Shown here: one piece after another, positions 1 to 12,320 of the stretch
Position numbering within the stretch: the stretch's first letter is position 1
Layout: every line of letters starts with the position of its first letter
DNA from: Microcebus murinus
Lineage: Eukaryota; Chordata; Mammalia; Primates; Cheirogaleidae
Direction: 5' to 3'
Assembly: GCF_040939455.1 (NCBI RefSeq)
Contig: NC_134109.1
Span: forward strand, 32,567,501-32,631,500
Length of the DNA: 64,000 bases
Translations under genes and position numbers: made by a program
The notes under the pieces: model-generated
What the model saw: only the letters and a program-made list of their open reading frames with translations
Database searches by the model: none
What the model was told of the DNA's origin: nothing

Positions 1-590
1 GGATAAGATATTGAGAGGGGGGGAAGGAGGAATTTGATCAGATATTGAGGGTGATCAAATACCAAGGGTAGGGGATACTTGCTAAACTGATTCAGCAGAA
101 GTCTTGCTAAAATTGGACAGTGCCAAGGACAGAAGCCCAAGGTCAGAGCCTAATAAGAAAGAGGACTCAGAGGATCATGACTCAAGGAGAAAGTCTTTGT
201 TAACACCTCCTGCCCCTTTATAAGGCATGCTATCTCTAATTTATCAGTCCCTATAACTCCCTATTATTGCATCTGGCCTCTTTTTACAACTCCGTTACCT
301 GGCTAGCATGAGCATTTGAGTTTGCAACCCCTATACTGTAAAAAACTACAATCCCAAAGAAGCAAAATGTAATTTCTGTCCTGGTGCTATCAACACACTA
401 CCAAAGTCATTTATTCATTCATCTCTCTTTCCATCTAAATATCCATTCATGTATCCATCCATCAATCTTTTCACTCTTCCTGTCTCATGCATCCTTCCTA
501 TCTTAGCAATTCTCAAACTGCACACAGTCATAACTGCATTTCTTGGCCAATATCTGCTTTTCTCCCACTCAGATTGGAAGGGCAGGATCA
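1..590. other. Unassigned intronic DNA
   Basis: AT-rich intronic sequence with a short run of attcattcatc-type, MIR/L2-like text near 405-480. Nothing specific recognised. Confidence 0.4.
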
Positions 591-982
591 GTTATAGACT
601 GAACTGTGTCCCCTCAAAATTCATAGGTTGAAGTGCTAATCCCTAAGGTGACTATGTTTGGAGATAGAGCCTTTTAAAGGAGGCAATTAAGGTTACATGA
701 GGTCATATGAGTCATTAGAGTAAGGCCCTAATCCAACAGAACTAGTGTCCTTATAAAAAGAGGAAGAGACACTAGGAATTCACACACAGAGGAAAAGCCA
801 TGAGAGGACACAAAGAGAAGGTGCCGTCTGCAAACCAAGGAGAGAGGCCTTAGGAGAATCCAAACCTGCTGCCACCTTTATCTTGGACTTCCAGCCTCCA
901 GAACTGAGAGAAAATAAATTTTTGTTGTTTAAGCCATACATTCTGTGGTATTCTATAATGGCAGCCTGAGCAAACTAATACA
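591..982 (+). mobile_element. ERVL-MaLR LTR (MLT1-like)
   Basis: Solo LTR-type relic of the MaLR group in plus orientation. It has the diagnostic start (gttatagactgaactgtg), the central gtccttataaaaagaggaag, a polyadenylation-type end (gagaaaataaatttttg, gtttaagcca) and the terminal caaactaatacag. It is diverged, with no associated internal region, so it is old. Subfamily not resolved. Confidence 0.88.
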
Positions 983-3900
983 GCACAGAACTATTTTTTA
1001 TATGCCCCTGGTCTTGTTAACCCCTTTCCCACCTTTCCCTGAATAAGCAATCACCTGACACTCAATAGCCACTAAGAGTAGGTATTGGTAATCCCAGTTA
1101 AGAAGGTCTATGATTTCCCCAGTGGTGTGAACACCACCATCAGGATGGGCTCTGAGGGTGGGAAAGGGCTGGGGAGATGCCATTAAAGAATTCTACCAGT
1201 AGGATGGACTCGGGCTGTTTCACTAAACTCTGTGTGTATGCATGAAATAGGGAGATACTGCTTAAAGTTCACAGACTTTGGAGTTACAGTGTGGACATGG
1301 AAAATATTAGAAAACCCAAGGTGGCTTAAGGAGCACTGAGAGCTATAGGTCCATCCAGCTAGCTGGTTGGGTTCAGCAAGCTGTTTTTGTCTGGATATTC
1401 TGAGTGCAGCTTAAATAGAGTGAAGGTCAGATTAATTACTGCAAAATTTGCTTCATCTTAAACCTGCCCATGGGTTTCCACCAGGTGTTCTAGTTAGAGA
1501 GGCTTATGTTATTGACACAAAGATAGGTAGTTGCTGATTAACCCCAGAGGGACATAGAGAACTGGGAGGAAGCCAAACTGGCTTCTGCTTCATCTCTGCA
1601 TCAACTTTCAAGCTGTTAGATTGGTAACGACTGTGGAGTTTAGATGATGGTGTTGGCATGGGAGACTAGACAAACCCCAGATGGGTTCTCTGGCCCCAGA
1701 GGACAGCCAATGGCAATAGACTTCAACATCAGATTCTAAATGGGACGAGCAGGGATCTGGAAGTGATCCGGAGGAGCTGACTCTGGAATCCCACAGCAGC
1801 AGGTTTAGGAACACCGTCAGAGTTACCTTCTCTGCCATCATAGGCTCCTAGGGAAAATGTTGCAATTTTAGTCAGTAGATGAAAGTGTCAGTCACAGGAC
1901 AAAGTCTGACCAATGATGTAATCAATATTGACATATTCTGAGCTCAGGAAAGGGCAAGGAAACACAGACTTGTTTAGATTTGCCTCTACTTCACTCCTAA
2001 CCTCGTATCCACTGAAAAGAATATGGAATTACTGAAATTTGAATGCAGATGGTTTGGGTTTAGCTTTCACACATCAGATGAGGTATAAATGTAATGATAT
2101 TTAATGAATAAAGGGCAAATTCTAGTATCCTAATCCAATTTTTCCCTAGTCCTCTGGTTGATATGTGAATTCAGACAAAGCACGATTTTCGACTCTATTG
2201 AAGTAGGGCAACACCACATGACAGTTTGTGAATAACTTCTAATGAAGAGCTTTGGGCATCTTGGGAGAACACAGTTGGCAAAAATTTGATCCAGACTGAG
2301 TACTTTTGTGTTCTAAACCTTAGTTTAAAAGTTGTTTGGTACTTTCTAGTCATGAATCTGGGAGCAGAGCTCCATAAGGCCTGAGGGTGGGGCCTGGGGA
2401 AAGGCAAGGTCAGGCATGGAGACTAGGGATCCTTGAAGGGGTCAGAGGAGGTCTTGGGGATTAATGAAGAAAGAATGTCTTCCTGCTCACTCTGACAGGG
2501 TTCCTCAATGGAAGTTTCTCTTATCTCTGGTGATGTCTGGTTTTGGGGAAAAGGAAATTGCTCCAAAGCCTGGGAAGAGGAGGTATGCTTACAGCAATCC
2601 AGTTCAAGGGTATAAAAGTACACTAGAGATCTTCATGGTCTTATCCTCTCATAGCCCCTCTACTGGAAGATGCCTTGCCCATTAGTCTTGCCATGTTTTC
2701 AGGGACTTCCTCAGCCCACAACTGTTTGGCTGGTTAGTGACCAATGATGTTGTCTGAGACAAAACACTAAGATAAGGCTGAGCCAATCACATTCTCTCTT
2801 AGGAGTTTAACCAAGGTAAAAAGCCAATGGGAACTTAAGTTGAAAGGCTGAGGGGACACCAGGACAAGTCACATGCAAACTGGAGTTTTCAGTAAGCAGA
2901 ACTACAGTATGTAGGACAAGTCTGCTGGAGAGGTTGGCCTTGGACAGACATGCAGAGAAAAGCTGAGAAACCAGGATAATGAATTCCCAGGGCTGTCTCC
3001 CCTTCTAAAGGCTTTCCAGTTCCTTGCCACCTATATCCTCAATAACACCTGTCCCCTTTTACCAGGATAACTGAGACTCTTCTTCCTAATGAAAACAGCC
3101 CAACTATAACTAAAAGTTTGTACAGTTCCATTTAGTTTGGTTGAAAACTGAATTATTATCTGAAGACATATGCTTTGGGGAGAATGAGTAGGCTGGCTCT
3201 TAGCAAGTATGGCCTACCAATAGGTACTGGGAAGCAGCTTGTGTACCTGAGATTAGGTTTTAGGCAGGAAATGGTGTGGCCTAATTTCTCCCTTTCTTCT
3301 TATGATGTCAGTAGGCCAGGACTATGTTTGAGTCCTGAAGAAAGGAAGTCTTGGCATCTCTAAAGAACTGGTTTGGTCTGAGAAAGTCCCTTAAAAGTCA
3401 CTAAAATCCGGGTCCACAGATCTGAGAAAAGCTTTAAAACCACAATATTTTCCCCCTGATTAAAAGGAGCAAAGAGGCTTGGCAGCCATGTTAGTTCACC
3501 AGCAAGAGCTTATGAATCATTTCTCATCTCTGATTTCAGGGCTCTGGGGGGCTAAAGTGGAAGGAAAACAAAGAGCAGTTCTTGTCAATATGAGACCTCA
3601 TCTCTTATGTCCACAGCCTCTTGGAAATGTCCCCCAGCAAGGCTTCCATCAGCACTTGACTGAAAACACATGGAGGCAGCCCACTCAGAGCAGGAATTCA
3701 TTATTGGAAGAATAATAAGGGAAAGTTTTTGGTTCTCTTATTCTGCGGCAAGGAGAGCTGCTTTCTGGAAAAGTAACAGGGCTTAGAGGGAATTTGCATC
3801 ACATCTGGTAACAAAGGAAGAAATGGATGTGGAAGGGCACATTTCCAAAAGCCTTTTCACAGATTGGTCCTGAGCAACTCAAAACTAGTTGTTCTATCTT

Positions 3901-4224
3901 AAATATGTTATTGAAATCAGGCCATGGCCCCCTTCAACCCATCATTCCTTCCCAGAGTTATTAGTGTCTGACAGCTCTAGGGGAAAAGCATCCAGAGTGA
4001 ACTGGTCTTTCCTGGGCACCCCTCTGTTTCAAAAATGTCACCTGTGGACTAAAATGGGCTGCAAAACTATTTGGTCTCCCTTCCTCAGCTCTACCCCATA
4101 GATCTGATATATGCCACATAACACAAGGGAAAGGTATATATAAGGAGTGAATATGAAAGAAGGAAATACTTGCAAGCCTGCTGGGTAGAGCAGTATATGG
4201 CAGGCATTACAAGTGTTCACTAAT
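983..4224. other. Unassigned intronic DNA
   Basis: No exon, RNA gene or clearly assignable transposon recognised. Open frames here are short (up to 78 aa) and look like chance. A possible cryptic RAD51B acceptor lies at about 1852 on the minus strand. Confidence 0.45.
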
Positions 4225-4545
4225 ATACACCCCCCTTTCTTTTCCAAACACAGAGGGAGTTTGTACTTTCCTGTCTCCTTAAAGTCAGGAGTGGCTGCAT
4301 GACTGCTTGGCCATGCTCATGACTACTTACCAATGCTCAATCTCTCTCTTTTTCTCTCTCTCCCCACTCCTCCCCTGCTGTGGTGATTGTGGAAGCACAT
4401 GTAGATACTGAAGTGCAGTACTGAGTTGTCACATGGAGGAGGCTTGTCTGGAGAGTCTCGGACAAGCGCAGACTTTGTTTTAAGTCACTGACATTTTAGG
4501 GGGTTGTTTCTAAGGCAGCAAAACCAAGTCTGTCCTGACTTGGAC
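4225..4545 (+). repeat. Old interspersed repeat, LTR-like 3' end, family unresolved
   Basis: Contains gtcaggagtggctgcatgac near the start and ttttaagtcactgacatttt followed by gttgtttctaaggcagca at the end. This layout is common to an abundant old mammalian repeat with an LTR-type 3' end. I cannot name the family with confidence. Confidence 0.45.
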
Positions 4546-4992
4546 CCAGTGATTTATCGGTTTTCTCTCTTCCAGGATTTATTTAAAGTTCTGGACAATT
4601 TGTGCTCCATCTGACCCTGTCTTCACTGAAATTCAGAGAAGTAGGCAGTGTGTTTTCTCTCACACTTAGGATGTTCAGATGAGAAGTGTAATGAGCACCG
4701 TCCTTCCATCACTTCCAAATGGTTCTAAGACCACAGTTTTTAGACCAGAATCAGATAATTTTTCACTTCCCTTTGCCTTCACCCACTTGTCCCCCATTAC
4801 CTAATCCTTATCCTCCATTTCCAGAATTCTCATTTGGCAAGCCTGGTTTTACTGGACAAACTTTTACAGTCCTATCTCTGAGCAGTAACTTTGCTTTGTC
4901 CACAACACACAACCTAAAAGACATTATGCATAGAGTTTGGCCTCTCTGGGTTAATGCAGACAGGGACCACGCCCTTCTGAATCTTCACCAGG

Positions 4993-5025
4993 ACTGTACT
5001 AGAGGACCAGTACCTCTAGTACAGT
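4993..5025. repeat. Perfect 13-bp inverted repeat (hairpin)
   Basis: Arms ACTGTACTAGAGG and CCTCTAGTACAGT pair without mismatch around a 7-nt loop (ACCAGTA). It sits 33 bp before a long TA repeat. Confidence 0.9.
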
Positions 5026-5055
5026 TACGGAGACAAAGTTGGACTTTGCCCCCTC

Positions 5056-5058
<3 letters not shown>

Positions 5059-5109
<51 letters not shown>

Positions 5110-5110
5110 C
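5059..5110. repeat. Compound microsatellite (TA)n(CA)n
   Basis: About 19 TA units followed by about 7 CA units. It creates the artificial IYIYIYIY run in an overlapping open frame. Confidence 0.97.
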
Positions 5111-5559
5111 CATCTAAAAAAAATCTCTAAACTGCATTATTAATTACTTTCACTATAAGTAATTAACAATAAAAGATGCCTCACTAGCATGTCATAGGTA
5201 GTACCACCTCCTTGGCAGATTTTCAGCTCATGGGGAAGAATACCACCTGCATCTTCTTTCTTGTGAACATTCCCTGGGGCAACTTTTTTGTGTATGTCTC
5301 CTAATCTTTAATAATGGCAAAAAGAGAAGATGGCAGTGAGGTAGCATATTCTCAGCATCACTGCCCAGGCCTTCTGCAGGCACTGCTCAGAGTAGATCAA
5401 ACTACTAGCTTTGCCACTAGCGATTCTTTTATTTGGAAAATATTCCCTGAGTTCCCATACTATTGTGTGTATAGTATTGTGCTGAGTGCTTTTGTAAATT
5501 GAGGATGAGTAAGAGGGATTATAATAGCTATGAAAAGAAATATTACATGGGCAAGGAGT

Positions 5560-5790
5560 GAGAGAGGAGGGAGTGGGACTGCCTGGGTTCAAATCCACAT
5601 TCCATCCTTTCCAGCGAAAGATTGAACACTTAATGCTTCAGTTCCTCATCTGTAAAGAAGGAATAATACAAAGTCCTACCTTACAAGATTGTTAGAAGGA
5701 TTAGAAAAGCTCATATGTGCAAAGTGTGCATCAGACATGCAGCCAGTGCTCCATATGCAGAGGTAGTACTTAGGGCCTGTCCCTGCAGTG
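5560..5790 (+). repeat. MIR SINE fragment
   Basis: Carries the tRNA-derived and core text typical of MIR: gggactgcctgggttcaaat, then cagttcctcatctgtaaag and acaagattgttagaaggatt. Confidence 0.7.
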
Positions 5791-6084
5791 TGGTTTGTGA
5801 TAAAAAGTACTGGTGGGCCTTGGGCAGTACTGTATTGATTTGTCAATCAATCACTGGGTATAGGGTACTGTCTTAGTGTTTCCTAGGGTCAGAAAGGTAG
5901 TTTCAAGGAGAAAGCCACTTAATCTTTGACATTTTGGATTGGGATATGTCTTTCCCTTACTTTTTCCAAACACTTTTGAGTAATCCATTTTAATGTGTGA
6001 ACTATTTAGCTTTTCTTTCTTGGTAGAGAGTGAAAATGAAGAGAGACCAAATTAAGAGTAACAGAGAAGAAATGACATCTTGCC

Positions 6085-6610
6085 CAATGTAGGGCAGAAA
6101 AATATTAAATATCCTTTCCTCACTTGTTGCAAGATTCATGGCTGAGATATCTATAACAAAAGACAGATTAATAAGAGAAAAACATATATATTTATTTACC
6201 TTTATCCTCTTTTAAACCTAAAGTACCTATTAAGTGACTCAGAACCAAAACCAATAAGCCTTTTATGACTTAACCATGGACAAAAGAAACATCCTCAAAA
6301 GAAGATACAAAAAGAAGCAACCCTCCCAAGACCCAGAATCATTGCCAAAGATAGCCAAAAGGAAGAAAGACACAGAGAACTCACCCTCTGAGAGCTGACA
6401 ACTGTTGTTATGATAGCTGCAAATGGGGTGAAACACACATTTCTATCTGGCTACATTCTTGGGGCCTCCAACATGAAGTTGGGTACCTACATACACAAAA
6501 CTGACCACTTACGTGCCCAGACAGGCAGAAAATCAAGCCAAGTTATGAGGACATAAATCGAGACAAACAAGGAAAGAGATAGCTGTCCCTGGGAGAGAAA
6601 GGATCAATAG
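6085..6610 (-). mobile_element. Endogenous-retrovirus LTR-like relic (ERV1-type, left copy)
   Basis: Begins with a segment (ttgcaagattcatggctgag, then aacaaaagacagattaa and aagagaaaaacatat) nearly repeated at 7675-7720. Such text is found in antisense LTRs of old class I primate retroviruses. No coding potential. The family and both ends are uncertain. Confidence 0.45.
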
Positions 6611-6744
6611 CAAATGGGGAACTCTGAAATCAAATTTATCCAGAGAGTCACAATATAAACAAATGTTTTTCTCCTGCTAATCTGAATTTGGGAAGAAAGA
6701 GATAAAGAGAAATTTTTATTTTCCTCTCTTGACTGAGTACTACA

Positions 6745-7625
6745 GATAGGGATCTTATTAGCAAACCCAACTGGGGTCTGCTCACCCAGTGCAGTAAAGC
6801 CAGACACTGACACTGAGATTTGTAATGAAAGAAAAAGGCATTTATTGCATGGCACCAAGCAAGAAGAATGGACAGCTAATGCTTAAGACCTGAACTCCCA
6901 GATGACTCATAAGCTAGGGTTTTTAAAAAGGGCAGGGATACATTTCAGGAAAGCAGAAGTTGCTGACAAAATTGTAAATCAATACATGGAAGTTATACAT
7001 TGCTTTGGCCCAAAAAGGTGAGATATCTTGAAGCTATAGCTTACATATCATAGGTAGATTCAGAGATTCTTTGATTAGCAACTGGTTAAGAAAGTAAAGC
7101 CTTGTCTAAAACTTGGGGTCAGCAGAAAAGAATGTTGAGGTTTGGCCTGTGAGTGTGACTCTGTCCAAGCCCCTCAGGAAGAAATTTAGAACAGAGAATG
7201 AAGGACAGAGTTCAGTCCTCAGTTCCCCCCTAGCTACATGATAGTGGTCAGCATTTTCCATCTGGTGGGGTTTCTGAAAAATAACTCAATAACATATGTT
7301 AAGATGTTATCTTTTAGTTTCTATAGGGAACCAAAACATCTTATGGCTCTGGCCTGCTTGGGAGATTGTTACATCTTCTTGCATAGCAGGTTGCTCATCT
7401 ACTTTCCAAGGTTAGCTAGGTGCCTGGAATTTCCCTTAAAAGGTTTCTAGATTTTTCCTTTATTTCCAGGCTTGGGGGACCCCAAGTGGGGTGGGTCCCT
7501 GCTCTGTCTCAATTTGGGACAGCCGACCTTGGTAAGAATTCTTATTTCACTGGCTTTTTGTCAGTTGTCCCAGGATCTTATCTGCAGGCTCCAGAATGAG
7601 TGAAGTGTCTCAGCCACCCCATGTT
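6745..7625 (-). mobile_element. Second LTR-like relic between the two similar copies
   Basis: Antisense LTR-like sequence with gaaagaaaaaggcatttatt near the left end, followed by ggagaatggacag-type text, and ccaagtggggtgggtccctg near the right. It lies between two related LTR-like segments, so it may be a nested insertion or a different part of a decayed provirus. No retroviral open frame remains. Confidence 0.4.
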
Positions 7626-7639
7626 AGGCACCATACATT

Positions 7640-8095
7640 GTAGGGGAGAAAGAGTAGCATCTTTTTCTTCCCTATTGCAAGGTTCATGGCTAAGGCAAAT
7701 GAAGAGAAAAGCATAATACTTTAAATTTTAAATGACATGCGAGCCTACAAAAACAAAGACCCAAAGAAACAGGAAAACTTGTGTATTTTTATGCTAAGGT
7801 TTGGTGGCAAGTAGACAGTTATAGATAAATATGATTAGAAGAAAAAAGAGTATGATCTAATGGTAATAAACTGGGGGGAACTTAGCAAGACCTATCCATA
7901 TTCTTCTCTCTGTTCCCATGTCTTCACAGATAAGGATATTCCTTTCCTCTGGGTGTAGGATGAGCACCTTAGGAATGAAGGTTTTATGCTCTGCTTCAGG
8001 AGAACAAGGGTGAGGGGAAGGTGATAGTAATCTCCCTGCTTCTGCTGTTTTCTCAAATGCCAACATGCCATATTTTGGGGTATCCTGAACCCCAA
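7640..8095 (-). mobile_element. Endogenous-retrovirus LTR-like relic (ERV1-type, right copy)
   Basis: Opens with ttgcaaggttcatggctaag, similar to the 6085-6610 element, and ends catattttggggtatcctga then accccaaca, an end typical of antisense class I LTRs. Overlapping minus-strand frames of 69 and 93 aa are chance. Confidence 0.5.
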
Positions 8096-8204
8096 CACCA
8101 GTTTCTCAAATAATCTCTTTAGCCAATTCATATCATAAGAATTCCAAGGAAATACACATTTAATTGGTTGCAAAAAAAACTCAAAAAAACCTCATTTTTT
8201 TGAA

Positions 8205-8500
8205 TACCACAGGTTCTTGCAGAGACACACAGCCAAAGCCTGGAATATCTGCCTCCCTAACCTCTTCCAGGTTTACCAAATCCTTCTTGCCTTCCAATGC
8301 CCAGAGCACCTGCTTGCTCTCTGGGAATACCTTCCCTGAGTCACTCCAGCTGATAAGATGCTCTTCCTTTTACTCTTGCAGCATGGGCCTTGGTTGTGAT
8401 TCTGCTTTACATCATAGTTAGTAGTTTATGAGTCTTTTCCCATTCCTTGTAACACATTTCTCAAAGATGGGCACACATCCTGTTGTTTTTAAGTTCCTCC
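8205..8500 (+). repeat. L2 LINE 3' fragment
   Basis: Resembles the L2 3' end: agcctggaat, ctgggaataccttccctgag and the downstream cattccttgtaacac text. Diverged. Confidence 0.55.
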
Positions 8501-9354
8501 TTGGTATGTGTCAAAAATATTGAATTGTTGAAGGACTCAGTTGTTCAACCATTCTTCATCAATCCATACCTACTTTGTGTAAAGCACTCTGTTGTGGGCT
8601 AACAGGAGACACAAAATAGGATAAGATTTGATTCTAGCCCCCAGGGCACTTAAAATCTTCTGAAGGGGGAACAGGTAGAAAGTGATTCTACAGAGGACAG
8701 CTTGAGGTTACTAACAACTCGGGTTAGAGGGTTCACAGGCCGAAGGCTGGAAAGATTTAATGCCTGGCTTTGAAGGGGCTGAAGCCCTCAGACCTTGCAC
8801 TGAACCCAGCCTGATGCTTCAGTCAGAAGCTTCGTGGCAGTAGGAGCGGGAGGGCTGGGTGTTCTACTGGAAATGACTAAATTATCCTATGGGTCACCAC
8901 TTGGTTTATTTGCTAATTGACTGAAGCTTTGGGCTTTAAATATAAAGAAATCATTTCATCCTTTATTAAATTCTGCATAAATCTCTCTCTTTGTTCCACC
9001 CGGATATATACAATATACCAATGAAACTTGAATTTACACTACAATAGTTATGCCACTAATGACCTTCAAATGCTACTAATACCATACATACTCCACTTCT
9101 AGGCGGGACCTAAACCTGTCAGTGAATTCTGAGCCCCTCGGCCTCCCTCTGGCACAAGGCAGACCCCCATGCCTACGCCCACCCCCAGCCTCCCCCAACA
9201 CTTCATTTCTGAATCAGTTACTCTTTGGAGACCCCAATTCCTTTACACCTACTCTTTTTATGTGGCAGACAATACTTTATTCGGAAATGTTCCCTCCTGT
9301 AATTACAAATCTTGTTAGTCATCCTCCTCCTCTCCCCAGGGGGATTGTGGGCTT

Positions 9355-9435
9355 TAATTAATTAATGTGGTTAAACCGCTTTGAGGTGCCTGGTTGAAAG
9401 GTGCTATATAAGTGCAAATTATTATTATTATGGCT
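9355..9435 (+). repeat. Ancient SINE/LINE tail, possibly a conserved non-coding element
   Basis: Reads gctttgaggtgcctggttga, then aaggtgctatataagtgc, and ends in an (ATT)n tail. This is the layout of the 3' tails of very old vertebrate SINEs and CR1/L2-like LINEs (AmnSINE/LF-SINE style). The preceding ttaattaattaatgtgg looks like a homeodomain-rich patch. Preservation this good suggests constraint, but that is inference. Confidence 0.45.
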
Positions 9436-9715
9436 GTTGACATCCCATGGTGGCAAAGCCCTCAGCCCTACACATCTAGAGACTTGAACAAAGGCTTCTT
9501 CATCTTCACCTTCCCTGCTAGGTCTGAAATCGCTGGCTCAATGGTCCAGGAGCAAATCTGTTACCATCTCAACAGCAATCAACTAATTAATCCCCATTAT
9601 GTTGGCTTCCGTTTCCTTCTTCCAAGCAGCATGGTCCTGTTTTATTTCACAAATCACGCCCCCATCAGCTCTAGACAAAGGTCACAGTATCCCTATGGCC
9701 TCTGTTGGCCTAAAA

Positions 9716-9746
9716 GAAGAAAAAAAAAAGAGAGAGAGAGAGAGAA
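9716..9746. repeat. A-rich plus (GA)n simple repeat
   Basis: Run of A followed by about seven GA units. Low-complexity only. Confidence 0.85.
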
Positions 9747-10769
9747 AGTTTGGAAAAAAATATTGTCATGAAATGCACTAAGTTCCCACCAGCAATCTAA
9801 ATGAAACTTTTCCTACAGCAGTAGGCCTCTTCCGTCGCTACTGCCCACAGAGCCACCCGCCTCGCACACCAGGGACACCCAGAAGCACAGCAGAGGTGTG
9901 GGTTAAGGTCCTGTGCCCCTGGATAGCTGTAGACAAAAGGGGAGACTAGCTGCACTGGATGGGAAGAGGTCATCCAAAGAAACGGAGCCCCTCTTCTGCT
10001 TTCTCCACTTCCCCCAAGAAAGAGGTAGTTTCCCCTGAGAAAGCCAGCTGCCATCTGTAGCCAGGAAGCCCTCACAAAGGCAGGGGACCATGATTTAGAT
10101 GTTTTGTGCTATACCTAGCATACCACAGCCCTTAACAAATGCCCAGTACTTCCACTATGATGGTAGCCATTGAAAGCAGCCCTGTGGGGGAGACTTGGCC
10201 TCTCATAGGGACGCTGCTGACCAAAACACTCCTTACAAGGCTGCGCCTCAGACCCTTTGTTAGGGTGGATGTGGGCAAGCCTCAGGGGGTCATGTCTTCC
10301 TCAGCCTTCATTCATCCTTCCTATTGAAGGGCTCCTTCAGGACATCGGTCAGTCTCTGTGGGAAATGATTCGGAGAGCAACAAAAGAACTTGGGCTCTTT
10401 GGGGGGCCTTCAGAATTCAGTAAACATCTGGACATGGAAGGCCAGGTTCTCAAGCAGTCTAGCTGGGGAGATGTCAAAAGAGAGAAAGAGCTGTGTATGC
10501 AATGCAAGCTCTTAGTTATGTGGCGACATTTGTTGTAGAAAGACACAGACGCCCCAGTAGGTAGAGAGTAAGATTTTTCAAAAGCTCCTCTATTTGTCAG
10601 TTTTTGTGAGTGCAGTTCACTGTTTGTCAGTTCTCATGGCATGTGTGAGGAAATAAAAGTTTCGCATGGCTAGCAAGCAGCATGTGATGGATGTTCTGAT
10701 TCTGTGTGTACTATGAATGACCCAAGGTTGCATAAGCCTGTCCCGGGGGTTATTGTTAAGCATTTCTGT

Positions 10770-10925
10770 TATTCTTAAGGTTTGTAAAGCACTTACTCGT
10801 CAAGGTGACTTATTGGATTGTCATCATGAGCACATTTTAATTGACAAAAAAATTAAGCAGTAAGAAGCTAAGTGATTTACACTTCATCGCACGGTGAAAT
10901 TCAGGATCTGAACTCTTGACTCTCA
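10770..10925 (-). repeat. MIR SINE fragment, weak
   Basis: Antisense MIR-like text: ggtttgtaaagcacttactc and later agaagctaagtgatttacac. Diverged. Confidence 0.5.
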
Positions 10926-11234
10926 ATGTTCCCTTTATTGTTGAGTCCATCCATTTAGAACACATTAGTCAGCATGATCCAACATTCGTCACTAATCAGC
11001 GTTCCCCACTGTCCCCAAATCTACCCTCAAACAGCAAAAGAAACTGGCTTCCCTCAAGAGACAATGGAATGTGGTTTTCAGCAGTATTCACAAGCTGAAG
11101 TCCCGCATACTCTCAGGGACCCTCCTCAAATCATCTTAGTTGGAATAAGTCTAGACCCCTTATCCTTCCACAGCACACTGTCTGAATTTTAGTAATAGGT
11201 GTCGCAGTTTGCTTTAGATTAAACTTATTTATCT

Positions 11235-11365
11235 ACATCTCTCCTAACTAGATTTTGAACTACTAAAAGGAAGGTACTTTTTTTTTCAACCTTATATTCC
11301 CAGAGCCCTAAGCACCATGCTTTGTGAACAATAGATGCTCAATAAATAACTGCTGAACTGAACAC
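11235..11365 (+). repeat. L2 LINE 3' end
   Basis: Text ctagattttgaactactaaa, ggaaggtact, agcaccatgctttgtgaac and gctcaataaataactgctga matches the terminal part of L2. Confidence 0.7.
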
Positions 11366-12320
11366 ACTTAAATGGAGCTTAAATCATATTCCAGAAAGAA
11401 CACCAAGTACTTTTTGAAGAGATTTTCAAAGAAAATCAACAACCTGAATTGATTTAACATATTTTGATATTGTTACCTGGGCATTTTCACAAATGCAAAT
11501 TGTTAACTCTGCAAAGATAGCCAAATGGCTGCCAGGTTCTAAAAGAGGGGTGAATCTAGACTAATTATCTATCATCCAGGCCTTGGCATAAAGTTTTTCT
11601 CTAATATTTTGTTCCATGTTCAAAAAAAAAAGGGGGGGGAGACAGGAAAAAATATTTTGGAAAAAAAAATGTGTACTAGTAGCTTGTGTTCAAGTTTCTT
11701 GCATACTGCATGATAGCAAAACACATACTCAAGTTTCTGCCTGAAGGAGATTCTGTTTTAGGTGGGGAGAACAAGATTTTTGCGTGCTGATCCTTGGTAA
11801 AGTAACTGACTGTGAAATTCTACTCTGCTCTAGACTCTGGAATCAAGGAGGGTTCTGATGGCATCTTTAACATACATGATATTTATGCTACATTTGAAGA
11901 GTATAACTCTATTATGTAACAAGCCTAACCATGGGTGTATATTATTGCACCCTGGGGCCTAATCTCTGCAACTGGGCTCCTCCTCTGTGAGGGCTGTGTC
12001 ATTGGATATTCATTCTTCCTTTTTCTCTCATGACAATAGAACTCCAAAGGTTTAGCTGGGTACATGGCCATCCAGATTAATGACTACATTTTCAGCCTTT
12101 CTTGGCATACCTCTATAGACTGGCCAACATCATATAAGCACAAATAATGTGTGTAACTTCTGGTTAATGTCTTTAAAGGAAGGGGATGCTTTCCCTCCCC
12201 CACCATTCTCTATCCCACACAAATCCTGCTACCTGAATGGAGGGCATGATGCTGAACCATTCTGGACCATGATGACAATGGCAATACCCTACATATGATG
12301 GAGCAACAAGCCAATAGCCT

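Noticed and set aside
2195..2410. Alternative terminal-exon candidate for RAD51B near a ccaccctcag acceptor
   Set aside because: The tail it would encode resembles no isoform I know, and the acceptor sequence is unremarkable.
9412..9781. 119-aa plus frame ending in KKKERERE
   Set aside because: The tail is a poly-A/(GA)n run and the body overlaps a non-coding element candidate.
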